Position numbers and translations under genes: made by a program | Assembly (NCBI RefSeq): GCF_001673535.1 | Contig: NZ_LZLY01000049.1 | Location: forward strand, 1-44,346 | Direction of reading: 5' to 3' | DNA length: 44,346 bases | Origin: Mycobacterium sp. 1081908.1 | Lineage (GTDB): Bacteria; Actinomycetota; Actinomycetes; Mycobacteriales; Mycobacteriaceae | In this document: piece after piece, positions 1 to 7,986 of the stretch | Numbering within the stretch: position 1 is the first letter of the stretch | Layout of the letters: every line of letters begins with the position of its first letter | Notes under the pieces: generated by a model | What the model saw: the letters and a program-made list of their open reading frames with translations, nothing else | What the model was told of the DNA's origin: nothing | Databases searched by the model: none

Positions 1-62
1 CCATCCGCGGTCCGTAGGCCTTGCCGAGCCCGATCATGACGCTGGTCGACAGCGCGTTGAGC
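1..62 (-). pseudogene. Fragment resembling MurQ (N-acetylmuramic acid 6-phosphate etherase), cut at both ends
   Basis: Read on the minus strand, the first 60 or so bases encode ALNALSTSVMIGLGKAYGPR and one further Met. This matches the pattern LN-LST--M-G-GK-Y---M near the C-terminal half of the SIS-domain etherase MurQ, which opens the lactyl ether of N-acetylmuramate 6-phosphate during wall recycling. The fragment leaves the window on the left. On the right it runs into an unrelated membrane-protein sequence on the other strand, so its upstream part is missing here. The match is short and made by eye. It could be part of a real neighbouring gene, with position 55-80 as the rearrangement junction. 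Confidence 0.4.
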
Positions 63-480
63 GCCGCGTTCATCGCGGCGGTGCTGCTGGGCGTCGGCAT
101 TGGTTGGGGCCTGTACGGCAACACCCGTTCGCCGCTGGATTTCACGACGGATCCCGGCGCCAAACCCGACGGGGTCGGCCCGGTGGTGCTGACGCCGCCC
201 ACGGAGCTGCTGTCGGTCGGCGGGCTCACCGGCCTGATGGAGCAGACGCGCAAAAGGTTCGGCGACGTCATGGGGTTCCGGCTGGTGATCTACCCGACCT
301 ACGCGGGGCTCGACCGCCCGGACCCCTCCGACGACCGCCGCATGCTCGCCTACGACTACCGCGGCGGGTGGGGAGACCCGACCAGTTCGGCCAAGAACGC
401 CGCCGACGGTCCCGTCGCGGTCGACCTCTCCAAGTTCGACATCGCGGCCACCGTGGGCCACGTGCGCGCCGGCGACCGCA
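55..480 (+). pseudogene. Middle part of an Rv0048c-like membrane protein, in inverted orientation
   Basis: The plus strand reads a membrane segment (AAFIAAVLLGVGIGWGLYGN, about 61-120) and then an extracytoplasmic region with GGLTGLMEQTRKRFGDVMG, RLVIYPTYAGLDRPDPSDDR and YRGGWGDPTSSAK. I recognise this as the transmembrane and middle part of the Rv0048c family of mycobacteria. Two things show it is broken. An in-frame TAG at 15-17 and MurQ-like sequence on the other strand lie before it. After ATVGHVRAGD (about 475) the frame continues only as the antisense of the DUF1707 segment that should be its own N-terminus, stopping at 578. The family's C-terminal part is absent. The parts are inverted relative to each other, so no intact protein can be made. 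Confidence 0.6.
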
Positions 481-706
481 ATCCGGCGCTGTCGGCCTGC
501 AGGTCTTCCACCAAGGCCCGCAGGTCGCCGAGGGTGACCGCGTTGGTCGCCGCGCTGACGCGTTCCCGGTGCTCCTGATCGGAGATCTCGCCGTCGTTCA
601 GGGCGTGGTCGAGAATCTGGCAGGCGTCCTGCCGGTCGCTGTCCTTGGCGCGGGTCGTCGAGGTCGCCGCACCGCGGAGCGGTGTTGCCCCGAGCAATTT
701 CGCCAC
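481..706 (-). pseudogene. DUF1707 N-terminal part of the same Rv0048c-like protein
   Basis: From a GTG at 706 the minus strand reads RAKDSDRQDACQILDHAL, then DGEISDQEHRERVSAAT and VTLGDLRALVEDLQAD. This is the DUF1707 domain (short cytoplasmic helical domain) that begins Rv0048c-type proteins. The recognisable part ends near 485. The frame then runs to a stop at 356 through the antisense of the plus-strand fragment. In the intact family this domain is followed at once by the membrane helix that is found here on the opposite strand at 61-120. The simplest reading is one gene cut by an inversion with a breakpoint near 475-490. A truncated cytoplasmic DUF1707 protein could still be expressed. 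Confidence 0.6.
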
Positions 707-805
707 GCCGATGATCGTAGAAGTCGCGTTCGGATTCGGCAGAGGACGCCGACGGTCGATGCCCGCAACGGTCTCGGTTGCGTATCGGCGGTGCGGGCGG
801 CCACG

Positions 806-811
806 TACTCT
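806..811 (+). promoter_or_regulatory. Candidate -10 box of a leaderless promoter
   Basis: TACTCT fits the mycobacterial -10 pattern TANNNT. It ends 7 bases before the GTG at 819, so transcription would start at or next to the start codon, giving a leaderless mRNA, a common arrangement in mycobacteria. No convincing -35 is visible. Confidence 0.4.
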
Positions 812-818
812 GGTCAGC

Positions 819-1244
819 GTGCGACTGCAGCGACAAGTGGTGGACTACGCGCTTCGGCGGCGCTCCCTGCTCGCCGAGGTTTACTCGGGCCGCACCGGTG
901 TATCCGAGGTGTGTGACGCCAACCCGTACTTGCTGCGCGCCGCGAAATTTCACGGGAAACAGAGCCAGGTGATGTGCCCGATCTGCCGAAAGGAGCAGCT
1001 GACCCTGGTGTCGTGGGTGTTCGGCGACCACCTCGGCGCGGTGTCGGGTTCGGCGCGCACCGCCGAAGAGTTGGTGCTGCTGGCGACCCGCTTTCAGGAG
1101 TTTTCCGTCCACGTGGTGGAGGTGTGCCGAACCTGCAGCTGGAACCACCTCGTGAAGTCGTACGTGATGGGTGCGGCACGCCCGCCCAAGGGCACCGGCG
1201 GCACCCGGACGGCGCGCAACGGCGCCCGCACGGCCATTGAGTAA
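819..1244 (+). CDS. DUF5318 family protein (Rv0049-like)
   Basis: This 141-residue protein starts VRLQRQVVDYALRRRSLLAE and continues with CDANPYLLRAAKFHG, a CPICRK motif and EVCRTCSWNHLVKSY. The two paired cysteines (CPIC and CRTC) look like a zinc-binding pair. It matches the Rv0049 family, which sits directly before ponA1 in mycobacteria. The molecular role is unknown. I chose the GTG at 819 because family similarity begins there and a -10 box lies at leaderless distance; the frame is open further upstream without family similarity. Its last codons overlap the ponA1 start by 8 bases, so the two are probably translated together. A link to cell-wall synthesis is suggested by position only. 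Confidence 0.85.
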   Translation: MRLQRQVVDYALRRRSLLAEVYSGRTGVSEVCDANPYLLRAAKFHGKQSQVMCPICRKEQLTLVSWVFGDHLGAVSGSARTAEELVLLATRFQEFSVHVVEVCRTCSWNHLVKSYVMGAARPPKGTGGTRTARNGARTAIE

Positions 1245-3831
1245 CGAAGGGCGCCACGACCAGTCGCCCGGTGACCTCAACGAATCGGCGACTGAGCGCG
1301 TGGGCAAGCACGCGAGCACCGACGGGCCGGCCGATTCGGATCCGGACCGGCGCGACGCGCCCCAAGCGTCCGGCCGACGCCGCCCGGTTCCGCCCGATGA
1401 CCGGCTGACCACGATCCTGCCGCCCGTCGTCGACGACCGCGCCCCCCGGCGGGCCGACCCGATCCAAGAGGTGAAGGCCGCGCTGGATCGCCCCGCGTCC
1501 GCGCCCTTGCAAAGCGACCCGCTCGAAGAGGTCAAGGCCGCGATGGACGGACGGGCGACCGCGAAGGCGCCGCGCCGCGACGAGCCGATGTCCGGGCGCC
1601 GCCCGCCCGACGGACCGCCGCCGCCGCCCCGGCGGTCCGATGGCCCCGGCGGGCCCGGCGACAGAGCCCCCAGGCCGGGGGTGGACTGGAGCTGGACCCA
1701 GCAGATCAACTGGTTGTGGGTGCGACGCGCGGCCTACATCTCCGTTGCGGCAATGGTGCTGCTGCCGATCGTCACCTTCGCGATGGCGTACTTCATCGTC
1801 GACGTCCCCAAGCCCGGCAACATCCGCACCAACCAGGTTTCGACGATCCTGGCGAGCGACGGCTCTCAGATCGCCAAAATCGTTCCGCCCGAAGGGAACC
1901 GGGTCGATGTCAACATCAACCAGGTGCCGGTGCATGTGCGTCAGGCGGTGATCGCCGCCGAAGACCGCAACTTCTACACCAACCCTGGCATCTCCTTCAG
2001 CGGGTTCGCGCGGGCGGTAAACAACGACCTCTTCGGCGGCGAGCTACAGGGCGGCTCGACGATCACCCAGCAGTACGTGAAGAACGCGCTCGTCGGTTCG
2101 GCGCAGCACGGGTTCAGCGGACTGATGCGCAAGGCCAAGGAACTGGTCATCGCCACCAAGATGTCGGGGGAGTGGTCCAAAGACGATGTCTTGCAGGCCT
2201 ATCTGAACATCATCTACTTCGGCCGGGGCGCCTACGGCATTTCGGCCGCGGCCAAGGCCTATTTCGACAAGCCGGTCGACCAGCTCACCGTCTCCGAGGG
2301 GGCGCTGTTGGCGGCCCTGATCCGGCGGCCGTCCTCGCTGGACCCCGCCGTCGACCCCAAGGGCGCCGCGGACCGGTGGAACTGGGTGCTGGACGGCATG
2401 GTGGAAACCAAGTCGCTGTCGCCGAGTGACCGTGCGGCGCAGGTATTTCCGGCGACATTGCCGCCCGATGCCGCGCGCGCGCAGAACCAGACCACCGGTC
2501 CGAACGGGCTGATCGAGCGCCAGGTGACCAAAGAGCTGATGGAGCTGTTCAACATCGATGAGCAGACCCTGAACACTCAGGGGCTGCAGGTCACCACGAC
2601 GATCGACCCGAAGGCCCAGCAGGCCGCGGAGAAGGCGGTGTCGAAATACCTTGACGGGCAGGACCCGGACATGCGGTCCGCGGCGGTGTCGATCGATCCG
2701 CACACGGGCGCGATACGCGCCTACTACGGCGGCTCGGACGCCAACGGTTTCGACTTTGCTCAGGCCGGTTTGCAGACCGGATCGTCGTTCAAGGTGTTCG
2801 CTCTGGTTGCGGCGCTGCAACAAGGTATCGGCCTGGGCTATCAGGTCGACAGCTCCCCGCTCACCGTCGACGGGATCAAGATCACCAACGTCGACGGCGA
2901 GAGCTGTGGGACCTGCAATATCGCCGAGGCGCTCAAGCTTTCGCTGAACACCGCCTATTACCGGCTGATGCTCAAGCTCAAGGGCGGACCGCAGGCCGTC
3001 GCCGACGCCGCGCACCAGGCGGGCGTCGCGACCAGCTTCCCCGGTGTCGCGCACACGCTGTCCGAGGACGGCAAGGGCGGACCGCCCAACAACGGAATTG
3101 TGCTGGGCCAGTACCAAACCCGGCCCATCGACATGGCGTCGGCGTACGCCACGCTGGCGGCGTCCGGCGTCTACCACCGGCCGCACCTGGTGCAAAAGGT
3201 CGTCAACGCCGAAGGCCAGGTGCTGTTCGACGCCGGCAATTCGGACAACAACGGCGAGAACCGCATCGAGAAGGGCGTCGCCGACAACGTCACCGCCGCG
3301 ATGGCGCCGATCGCCGGCTACTCGCGCGGCCACAACCTGGCCGGTGGCCGGTCCTCGGCCGCCAAGACCGGGACGGTGCAGCTGGGCGACACGCAGGCGA
3401 ACAAGGATGCCTGGATGGTCGGCTACACGCCGTCGCTGTCGACGGCGGTCTGGGTGGGCACCGTGCAGGACAACGTGCCCCTGGTGACGGCCTCGGGCGC
3501 GGAGGTCTACGGTTCCGGGCTGCCGTCGGACATTTGGAAGGCGACCATGGACGGGGCCCTGAAGGGGACCCCCAACGAGACGTTCCCGAAGCCGAGCGAG
3601 ATCGGTGGCTACGCCGGCGTTCCCGCCGCACCTCCGCCACCGGCGCCGCCCGCGGTGACCGTCATCCAGCCCACCATCGAGGTGGCGCCCGGCATCACCA
3701 TCCCGGTCGGTCCACCGACGACGATCACCAACGCGCCGCCGCCGCCCGGAGGTGCGCAGCCCGGCGCGGGCGGCCCGCAGCCACCCGGTGTCCCACCGGG
3801 CGGCCCGCAAGCGCCCCCGCCGCCGCCGTGA
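1237..3831 (+). CDS. ponA1: Bifunctional penicillin-binding protein PonA1 (class A PBP)
   Basis: It polymerises and cross-links peptidoglycan at the outer face of the membrane. The 864-residue protein has a cytoplasmic, Pro/Arg-rich tail (1-160), one membrane helix (about 164-187), a glycosyltransferase family 51 domain with the catalytic Glu in AEDRNFYTNPG (E242), and a transpeptidase domain with SSFK (S516/K519), SLN (S569) and KTG (K710). A proline-rich tail follows. The TTG start gives SNEGRHDQ, as in the longer form of M. tuberculosis PonA1. DDRLT (T58) corresponds to the PknB-phosphorylated T34 of that protein, so regulation by PknB is likely. The N-terminal tail has two EVKAA repeats. 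The gene overlaps the genes on both sides. An upstream in-frame GTG at 1171 is possible but unsupported. Confidence 0.95.
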   Translation: MSNEGRHDQSPGDLNESATERVGKHASTDGPADSDPDRRDAPQASGRRRPVPPDDRLTTILPPVVDDRAPRRADPIQEVKAALDRPASAPLQSDPLEEVKAAMDGRATAKAPRRDEPMSGRRPPDGPPPPPRRSDGPGGPGDRAPRPGVDWSWTQQINWLWVRRAAYISVAAMVLLPIVTFAMAYFIVDVPKPGNIRTNQVSTILASDGSQIAKIVPPEGNRVDVNINQVPVHVRQAVIAAEDRNFYTNPGISFSGFARAVNNDLFGGELQGGSTITQQYVKNALVGSAQHGFSGLMRKAKELVIATKMSGEWSKDDVLQAYLNIIYFGRGAYGISAAAKAYFDKPVDQLTVSEGALLAALIRRPSSLDPAVDPKGAADRWNWVLDGMVETKSLSPSDRAAQVFPATLPPDAARAQNQTTGPNGLIERQVTKELMELFNIDEQTLNTQGLQVTTTIDPKAQQAAEKAVSKYLDGQDPDMRSAAVSIDPHTGAIRAYYGGSDANGFDFAQAGLQTGSSFKVFALVAALQQGIGLGYQVDSSPLTVDGIKITNVDGESCGTCNIAEALKLSLNTAYYRLMLKLKGGPQAVADAAHQAGVATSFPGVAHTLSEDGKGGPPNNGIVLGQYQTRPIDMASAYATLAASGVYHRPHLVQKVVNAEGQVLFDAGNSDNNGENRIEKGVADNVTAAMAPIAGYSRGHNLAGGRSSAAKTGTVQLGDTQANKDAWMVGYTPSLSTAVWVGTVQDNVPLVTASGAEVYGSGLPSDIWKATMDGALKGTPNETFPKPSEIGGYAGVPAAPPPPAPPAVTVIQPTIEVAPGITIPVGPPTTITNAPPPPGGAQPGAGGPQPPGVPPGGPQAPPPPP

Positions 3832-5474
3832 CCGGCGCGCGGCAGCAGGACAACACCATCGCACCGCGGCCCCTGGCCGCCGACCTCCGCAGCGCAGACA
3901 ACCGCGATTGCCCCAGCCGCACCGACGTTTTGGGCGCGGCGCTGGCCGATGCCGTCGGGGGACCGGTGGGGCGGCACGCGCTGATCGGGCGCACGCGGGT
4001 GATGACTCCGGTGCGGGTCATGTTCCTGATCGCGCTGGTGTTCCTGGCGCTCGGCTGGTCGACGAAGGCGGCGTGCCTGCAGAGCACCGGCTCGGGGACT
4101 GGCGACCAGCGGGTGGCCAACTGGGATAACCAACGCGCCTACTACGAGTTGTGCTACTCCGACACGGTGCCGCTCTACGGCGCGGAGTTGTTGAGCCAGG
4201 GCAAGTTTCCGTACAAGTCGAGTTGGATCGAGACCGACGGCACCGGCGCGCCGCAGACGCGCTATGACGGCCGGCCCGCGGTTCGCTACATGGAGTATCC
4301 GGTGCTGACCGGCGTCTACCAGTACGTGTCGATGGCGGTGGCCAAGACGTATACCGCGCTGAGCAAGGTCGCGCCCCTGCCAGTGGTGGCCGAGGTGGTG
4401 ATGTTTTTCGACGTCGCGGCGTTCGGCCTGGCGCTGGCCTGGCTGGCGACCGTCTGGGCGACCGCGGGCCTGTCGGGCCGCCGCATTTGGGACGCCGCCC
4501 TGGTGGCCGCCTCGCCGTTGGTGATCTTTCAGATATTCACCAACTTCGACGCTCTGGCAACGGCTTTCGCGATGGGCGGGCTGTTGGCCTGGGCGCGGCG
4601 CAAACCGGTGCTGGCCGGGGTGCTGATCGGGTTGGGCGCCGCGGCCAAACTCTATCCGCTGCTGTTCCTGGGCCCGATGCTGGTGCTGGGTGTCCGGACC
4701 GGTCGCCTCGGCGCCCTGGCCCGCACGGCGGGGACGGCCGCGGCGACCTGGTTACTGGTGAATCTGCCTGTGCTGGTGCTCTTTCCGCGCGGCTGGTCGG
4801 AGTTCTTCCGGCTCAACACGCGACGCGGCGACGACATGGACTCGGTGTACAACGTGGTGAAATCGTTCACCGGCTGGCGCGGTTTCGATCCCGGGCTCGG
4901 CTTCTGGGAGCCACCGACCGTGTTGAACGCCGTCGTCGCGGTGTCGTTCGCGTTGTGTTGTGTCGCGATCGCTTACGTCGCGCTCACCGCCCCGCGCCGC
5001 CCGCGGCTGGCGCAGCTGGTGTTTTTGGTGGTGGCGGTTTTCCTGTTGACCAACAAGGTGTGGAGCCCGCAGTTCTCGTTGTGGCTGGTGCCGTTGGCGG
5101 TGCTGGCGTTGCCGCATCGCCGAATATTGTTGGCCTGGATGACGATTGACGCACTGGTGTGGGTGCCGCGGATGTATTACCTGTACGGCAACCCGAACCG
5201 CGGGCTGCCGGAGCAGTTCTTCACCACGACGGTGTTGCTGCGCGACATCGCGGTCGTGGCGGTGTGTGTGCTCGTCGTCCGGCAGATCTACCGGCCCGAG
5301 GAGGACCTGGTGCGCTGGGGCGGGCGCGTCGACGATCCGGCGGGCGGCCCATTCGACCGCGCCTCCGACGCCCCGCCCGGGTGGTTGCCCGGTTGGCTGC
5401 GTCCGCCGGGGCTGCGGCGCCCGGCGGCGCCGGCACCCGATCCCGACTCCGAAGTGGCGGGAGTGGCGCCATGA
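3828..5474 (+). CDS. Polytopic GT87-like membrane glycosyltransferase (Rv0051-like)
   Basis: This 548-residue integral membrane protein is close to Rv0051. It has the layout of GT-C enzymes of the DUF2029/GT87 group, which use polyprenyl-phosphate sugars such as decaprenyl-phosphomannose. A short cytoplasmic tail with the conserved block AADLRSADNRDCPSRTDV leads into the first helix (near VMFLIALVFLALGW). A long extracytoplasmic loop (NWDNQRAYYELCYSD, SSWIETD, RYMEYPVLTGVYQY) carries acidic residues that could be catalytic. About nine further hydrophobic segments follow, with VWSPQFSLWLVPL conserved. The C-terminal tail is rich in Pro and Arg. The GTG start forms a GTGA overlap with the ponA1 stop, implying translational coupling and a role in envelope assembly. 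The sugar substrate is not known. Confidence 0.85.
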   Translation: MTGARQQDNTIAPRPLAADLRSADNRDCPSRTDVLGAALADAVGGPVGRHALIGRTRVMTPVRVMFLIALVFLALGWSTKAACLQSTGSGTGDQRVANWDNQRAYYELCYSDTVPLYGAELLSQGKFPYKSSWIETDGTGAPQTRYDGRPAVRYMEYPVLTGVYQYVSMAVAKTYTALSKVAPLPVVAEVVMFFDVAAFGLALAWLATVWATAGLSGRRIWDAALVAASPLVIFQIFTNFDALATAFAMGGLLAWARRKPVLAGVLIGLGAAAKLYPLLFLGPMLVLGVRTGRLGALARTAGTAAATWLLVNLPVLVLFPRGWSEFFRLNTRRGDDMDSVYNVVKSFTGWRGFDPGLGFWEPPTVLNAVVAVSFALCCVAIAYVALTAPRRPRLAQLVFLVVAVFLLTNKVWSPQFSLWLVPLAVLALPHRRILLAWMTIDALVWVPRMYYLYGNPNRGLPEQFFTTTVLLRDIAVVAVCVLVVRQIYRPEEDLVRWGGRVDDPAGGPFDRASDAPPGWLPGWLRPPGLRRPAAPAPDPDSEVAGVAP

Positions 5475-6112
5475 CCCTGGTCGCGATTCCGCTGTTTCCC
5501 CGCTTCACCGCGCTGGACGCCGTGGGTCCGTACGAAGTGCTGCAGCGCATTCCGTCCATCGACGTGGTGTTCGTGGGGCACCGCCGCGGCGAGGTGCGCA
5601 CCGAAAACGGCATGCTCGGCGTCGCCTGCGATGCGGCGTTCGACGAAGTCGGCGCTCCCGACGTGGTGGTGGTGCCCGGCGGCATCGGGACCCGCCAGCT
5701 CATCCACGACGATGCCATCCGGGCTTGGCTGCGGTCGGTGCACCCCAACACCACGTTCACCACCTCGGTGTGTACCGGGGCGCTGTTGCTGGCCGCCGCC
5801 GGCCTGCTCGACGGGCTCACCGCGACCACCCATTTCGCTGCTGCGGATTTGTTGAACGAGTTGGGCGCGGGTTATGTGCCCGAACGAGTTGTCGAGCACC
5901 TGCCGCAGCGAATAATCACCGCCGCCGGAGTGTCCAGCGGCATCGACATGGCCCTGCGGTTGGTCGAGCTTCTGGTTGACCGCGAGGCCGCGCAGGCCGC
6001 TCAGTTGTTGATCGAATACGACCCGCAGCCGCCGTTCGACTGCGGTGCGCTCGCCAAGACCGACGACGCGACGAGGGCCAGGGCGAAGGAATACTCCGAA
6101 CGCCGGAAGTGA
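5471..6112 (+). CDS. DJ-1/PfpI family protein (Rv0052-like)
   Basis: This 213-residue class I glutamine amidotransferase-like protein starts MTLVAIPLFPRFTALDAVGP. It contains DVVVVPGG and a nucleophile elbow in TTSVCTGALLL, which places the candidate catalytic Cys at residue 101. The subgroup resembles isonitrile hydratases and other DJ-1 proteins (CTGALLLAAAGLLDG, ATTHFAA), so a small-molecule hydratase or stress role is possible; the substrate is not known. The ATG overlaps the preceding stop (ATGA), making it the last gene of the ponA1 run. A promoter for the ribosomal operon follows. Confidence 0.85.
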   Translation: MTLVAIPLFPRFTALDAVGPYEVLQRIPSIDVVFVGHRRGEVRTENGMLGVACDAAFDEVGAPDVVVVPGGIGTRQLIHDDAIRAWLRSVHPNTTFTTSVCTGALLLAAAGLLDGLTATTHFAAADLLNELGAGYVPERVVEHLPQRIITAAGVSSGIDMALRLVELLVDREAAQAAQLLIEYDPQPPFDCGALAKTDDATRARAKEYSERRK

Positions 6113-6152
6113 GGCCCCGCCGGACGATTTTTCCGGCCGGCCCCGCGTCCGG

Positions 6153-6158
6153 TACCCT
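6153..6158 (+). promoter_or_regulatory. Candidate -10 box for the rpsF operon
   Basis: TACCCT fits TANNNT and lies 80 bases before rpsF, leaving a leader of about 70 bases. No clear -35 is visible. Confidence 0.35.
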
Positions 6159-6189
6159 GGGGCGGTTGCCGACGCAGGCGACCCTCCTG

Positions 6190-6206
6190 CCGCGGATCGA
6201 CCGCGG
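6190..6206 (+). promoter_or_regulatory. Leader hairpin before rpsF (possible S6:S18 autoregulatory site)
   Basis: CCGCGG-ATCGA-CCGCGG forms a 6-bp stem with a 5-base loop, ending 13 bases before the strong Shine-Dalgarno GAGGAGG (6220-6226). Many bacteria carry an S6:S18-binding RNA in this leader that represses rpsF translation. I did not verify its conserved loop and bulge here, so the assignment rests on position and the presence of a hairpin. Confidence 0.3.
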
Positions 6207-6238
6207 CCGTACAGACCAGAGGAGGTGGTGAGGTTTCC

Positions 6239-6529
6239 ATGCGTCCATACGAAATCATGGTCATTCTTGACCCCACGCTCGACGAGCGCACCGTTGCCCC
6301 GTCCTTGGAGACGTTCCTCAACGTTGTCCGCAAGGATGGCGGGACCGTCGAAAAGGTCGACATCTGGGGCAAGCGCCGCTTGGCCTACGAGATCGCCAAG
6401 CACGCCGAGGGCATCTACGTCGTCGTCGACCTGAAGGCCGAGCCGGCGACGGTGTCCGAGCTCGACCGCCAGCTCAGCCTCAACGAGTCGGTACTGCGCA
6501 CCAAGGTGATGCGCACCGACAAGCACTGA
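6239..6529 (+). CDS. rpsF: 30S ribosomal protein bS6
   Basis: This 96-residue protein begins [18 protein letters not shown] and contains [14 protein letters not shown] and a C-terminal [11 protein letters not shown], the classic bS6 fold. bS6 binds bS18 and 16S rRNA in the small-subunit platform. The start is set by GAGGAGGTGGTG 12-20 bases upstream and by family length. It is the first gene of rpsF-ssb-rpsR-rplI, the standard order in actinobacteria, so bS6 and its partner bS18 are made together. Confidence 0.97.
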   Translation: MRPYEIMVILDPTLDERTVAPSLETFLNVVRKDGGTVEKVDIWGKRRLAYEIAKHAEGIYVVVDLKAEPATVSELDRQLSLNESVLRTKVMRTDKH

Positions 6530-6627
6530 CTGCCGAGTGTCGTCGGGGCTGCGTACGCTCAGCGGGAACACACTGATGTCTATCCCCCGTCCAAAGGCGA
6601 CGGACAGGGTGGAACGAGGAGGAACCT

Positions 6628-7149
6628 GTGGCTGGTGACACCACTATCACCGTTGTCGGCAACCTGACTGCCGACCCCGAACTGCGGTTCACTCCCTCGG
6701 GTGCCGCGGTGGCGAACTTCACCGTGGCATCGACGCCGCGGATCTACGACCGCCAGAGCGGGGAATGGAAGGACGGCGAGGCGCTGTTCCTGCGGTGCAA
6801 CATCTGGCGGGAGGCCGCCGAGAACGTCGCGGAAAGCCTCACTCGGGGCGCCAGGGTGATCGTCACCGGGCGGCTCAAGCAGCGGTCGTTCGAGACCCGT
6901 GAGGGCGAGAAGCGCACCGTCGTCGAGGTCGAGGTCGACGAGATCGGGCCCTCGCTTCGGTACGCCACCGCCAAGGTCAACAAGGCCAGCCGCAGCGGCA
7001 GCGGGGGCGGCGGCTTCGGCGGAGGCGGCGGCTCTCGCCCGGCGGCGGCCCCGGCGGCCCAGCCGAGCGGCGGGTCGGGGGACGACCCGTGGGGCAGCGC
7101 CCCGGCCTCCGGGTCCTTCGGCGGCGGCGACGACGAGCCACCCTTCTAA
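6628..7149 (+). CDS. ssb: Single-stranded DNA-binding protein
   Basis: This 173-residue protein has an N-terminal OB fold ([48 protein letters not shown]), a Gly/Ser/Pro-rich linker from about residue 118, and the acidic tip DDEPPF that recruits replication and repair partners. It coats ssDNA during replication, repair and recombination. It starts at GTG 6628 behind an excellent Shine-Dalgarno (GAGGAGGA). A 98-base gap after rpsF contains a TANNNT element (TACGCT, 6554-6559) that might give ssb its own promoter. Confidence 0.97.
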   Translation: MAGDTTITVVGNLTADPELRFTPSGAAVANFTVASTPRIYDRQSGEWKDGEALFLRCNIWREAAENVAESLTRGARVIVTGRLKQRSFETREGEKRTVVEVEVDEIGPSLRYATAKVNKASRSGSGGGGFGGGGGSRPAAAPAAQPSGGSGDDPWGSAPASGSFGGGDDEPPF

Positions 7150-7192
7150 AACAAAAACTTCAGACCAGTAACTAAAGGAAAGAAAGACAGAC

Positions 7193-7447
7193 ATGGCCAA
7201 GTCCACTAAGCGGCGCCCGGCTCCGGAAAAGCCGATCAAGGCGCGCAAATGCGTCTTCTGCGCCAAAAAGGGTCAAGCGATCGACTACAAGGACACCACG
7301 CTGCTGCGCACCTACATCAGTGAGCGCGGCAAGATCCGCGCGCGCCGGGTGACCGGGAACTGCGTGCAGCACCAGCGGGACATCGCCATCGCGGTGAAGA
7401 ACGCGCGCGAGGTAGCCCTGCTGCCCTTCACCTCCTCGACGCGGTAG
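7193..7447 (+). CDS. rpsR: 30S ribosomal protein bS18, zinc-binding (C+) form
   Basis: This 84-residue bS18 has the KCVFCAKK pair and a further Cys/His in NCVQHQRD. That is the cysteine-containing (C+) form that binds zinc, as in M. tuberculosis rpsR1, whose cysteine-free paralogue is used under zinc limitation. The typical bS18 core [17 protein letters not shown] is present. The start ATG follows AAAGGAAAG. It forms the bS6:bS18 dimer with the product of the first gene in the operon. Confidence 0.96.
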   Translation: MAKSTKRRPAPEKPIKARKCVFCAKKGQAIDYKDTTLLRTYISERGKIRARRVTGNCVQHQRDIAIAVKNAREVALLPFTSSTR

Positions 7448-7477
7448 CCGCCGAGAGCCAACCGAAAGTACTAAACA

Positions 7478-7936
7478 ATGAAGCTGATTCTGACGGCTGA
7501 CGTCGACCACCTCGGGACCGTCGGCGACGCGGTAGAGGTCAAGGACGGGTACGGCCGCAACTTCCTGCTCCCGCGCGGCTTGGCGATCCTGGCCTCGCGC
7601 GGCGCGCAGAAGCAGGCCGACGAGATTCGCCGGGCCCGCGAGACCAAGACCGTGCGCGACCTCGAGCACGCCAACGAAATCAAGTCGGCGATCGATGCGC
7701 TGGGCCCCGTCACCCTGCCGGTGAAGGCCGCGGGCGACACAGGCAAGCTGTTCGGCTCGGTGACCGCCGGTGCCATTGTCGCGGCCATCAAGAAGGCCGG
7801 CGGGCCCAACCTCGACAAGCGGGTCGTCCGGCTCCCCAAGACGCACATCAAGGCCGTCGGCACCTACGCGGTCTCGGTGCACCTGCACCCCGAGATCGAC
7901 GCCGAGGTCGCGCTCGATGTCGTCTCGGACAGCTAA
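7478..7936 (+). CDS. rplI: 50S ribosomal protein bL9
   Basis: This 152-residue protein begins [20 protein letters not shown] and has the bL9 signature [14 protein letters not shown] long connecting helix and a C-terminal domain with GKLFGSVT follow. bL9 binds 23S rRNA near the L1 stalk and helps maintain reading frame. It is the last gene of the operon, 30 bases after rpsR, and is followed by a strong hairpin terminator. Confidence 0.97.
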   Translation: MKLILTADVDHLGTVGDAVEVKDGYGRNFLLPRGLAILASRGAQKQADEIRRARETKTVRDLEHANEIKSAIDALGPVTLPVKAAGDTGKLFGSVTAGAIVAAIKKAGGPNLDKRVVRLPKTHIKAVGTYAVSVHLHPEIDAEVALDVVSDS

Positions 7937-7959
7937 CTAAGTAGCGTTTGCTCCCCTCC

Positions 7960-7986
7960 GGCGGCGGCCACGAATCGGCCGCCGCC
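7960..7986 (+). terminator. Hairpin terminator after rplI
   Basis: GGCGGCGGCC (7960-7969) pairs perfectly with GGCCGCCGCC (7977-7986) across a 7-base loop. Only a short CTTT follows, as is usual for mycobacterial terminators. It ends the rpsF operon 23 bases after the rplI stop. Confidence 0.75.

Noticed and set aside
15..578. The plus-strand frame at 21-578 as an intact gene
   Set aside because: Its end is the antisense of its own family's N-terminal DUF1707 domain and its upstream part is MurQ-like on the other strand, so it is a fragment.
2044..3864. 606-codon open frame on the minus strand across ponA1
   Set aside because: It is antisense to a fully recognised gene, rich in Arg/Gly as expected for shadow frames in GC-rich DNA, and has no domain.
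5288..6571. 427-codon minus-strand frame over the GT87-like, DJ-1-like and rpsF genes
   Set aside because: It is antisense to three recognised genes and low in complexity.
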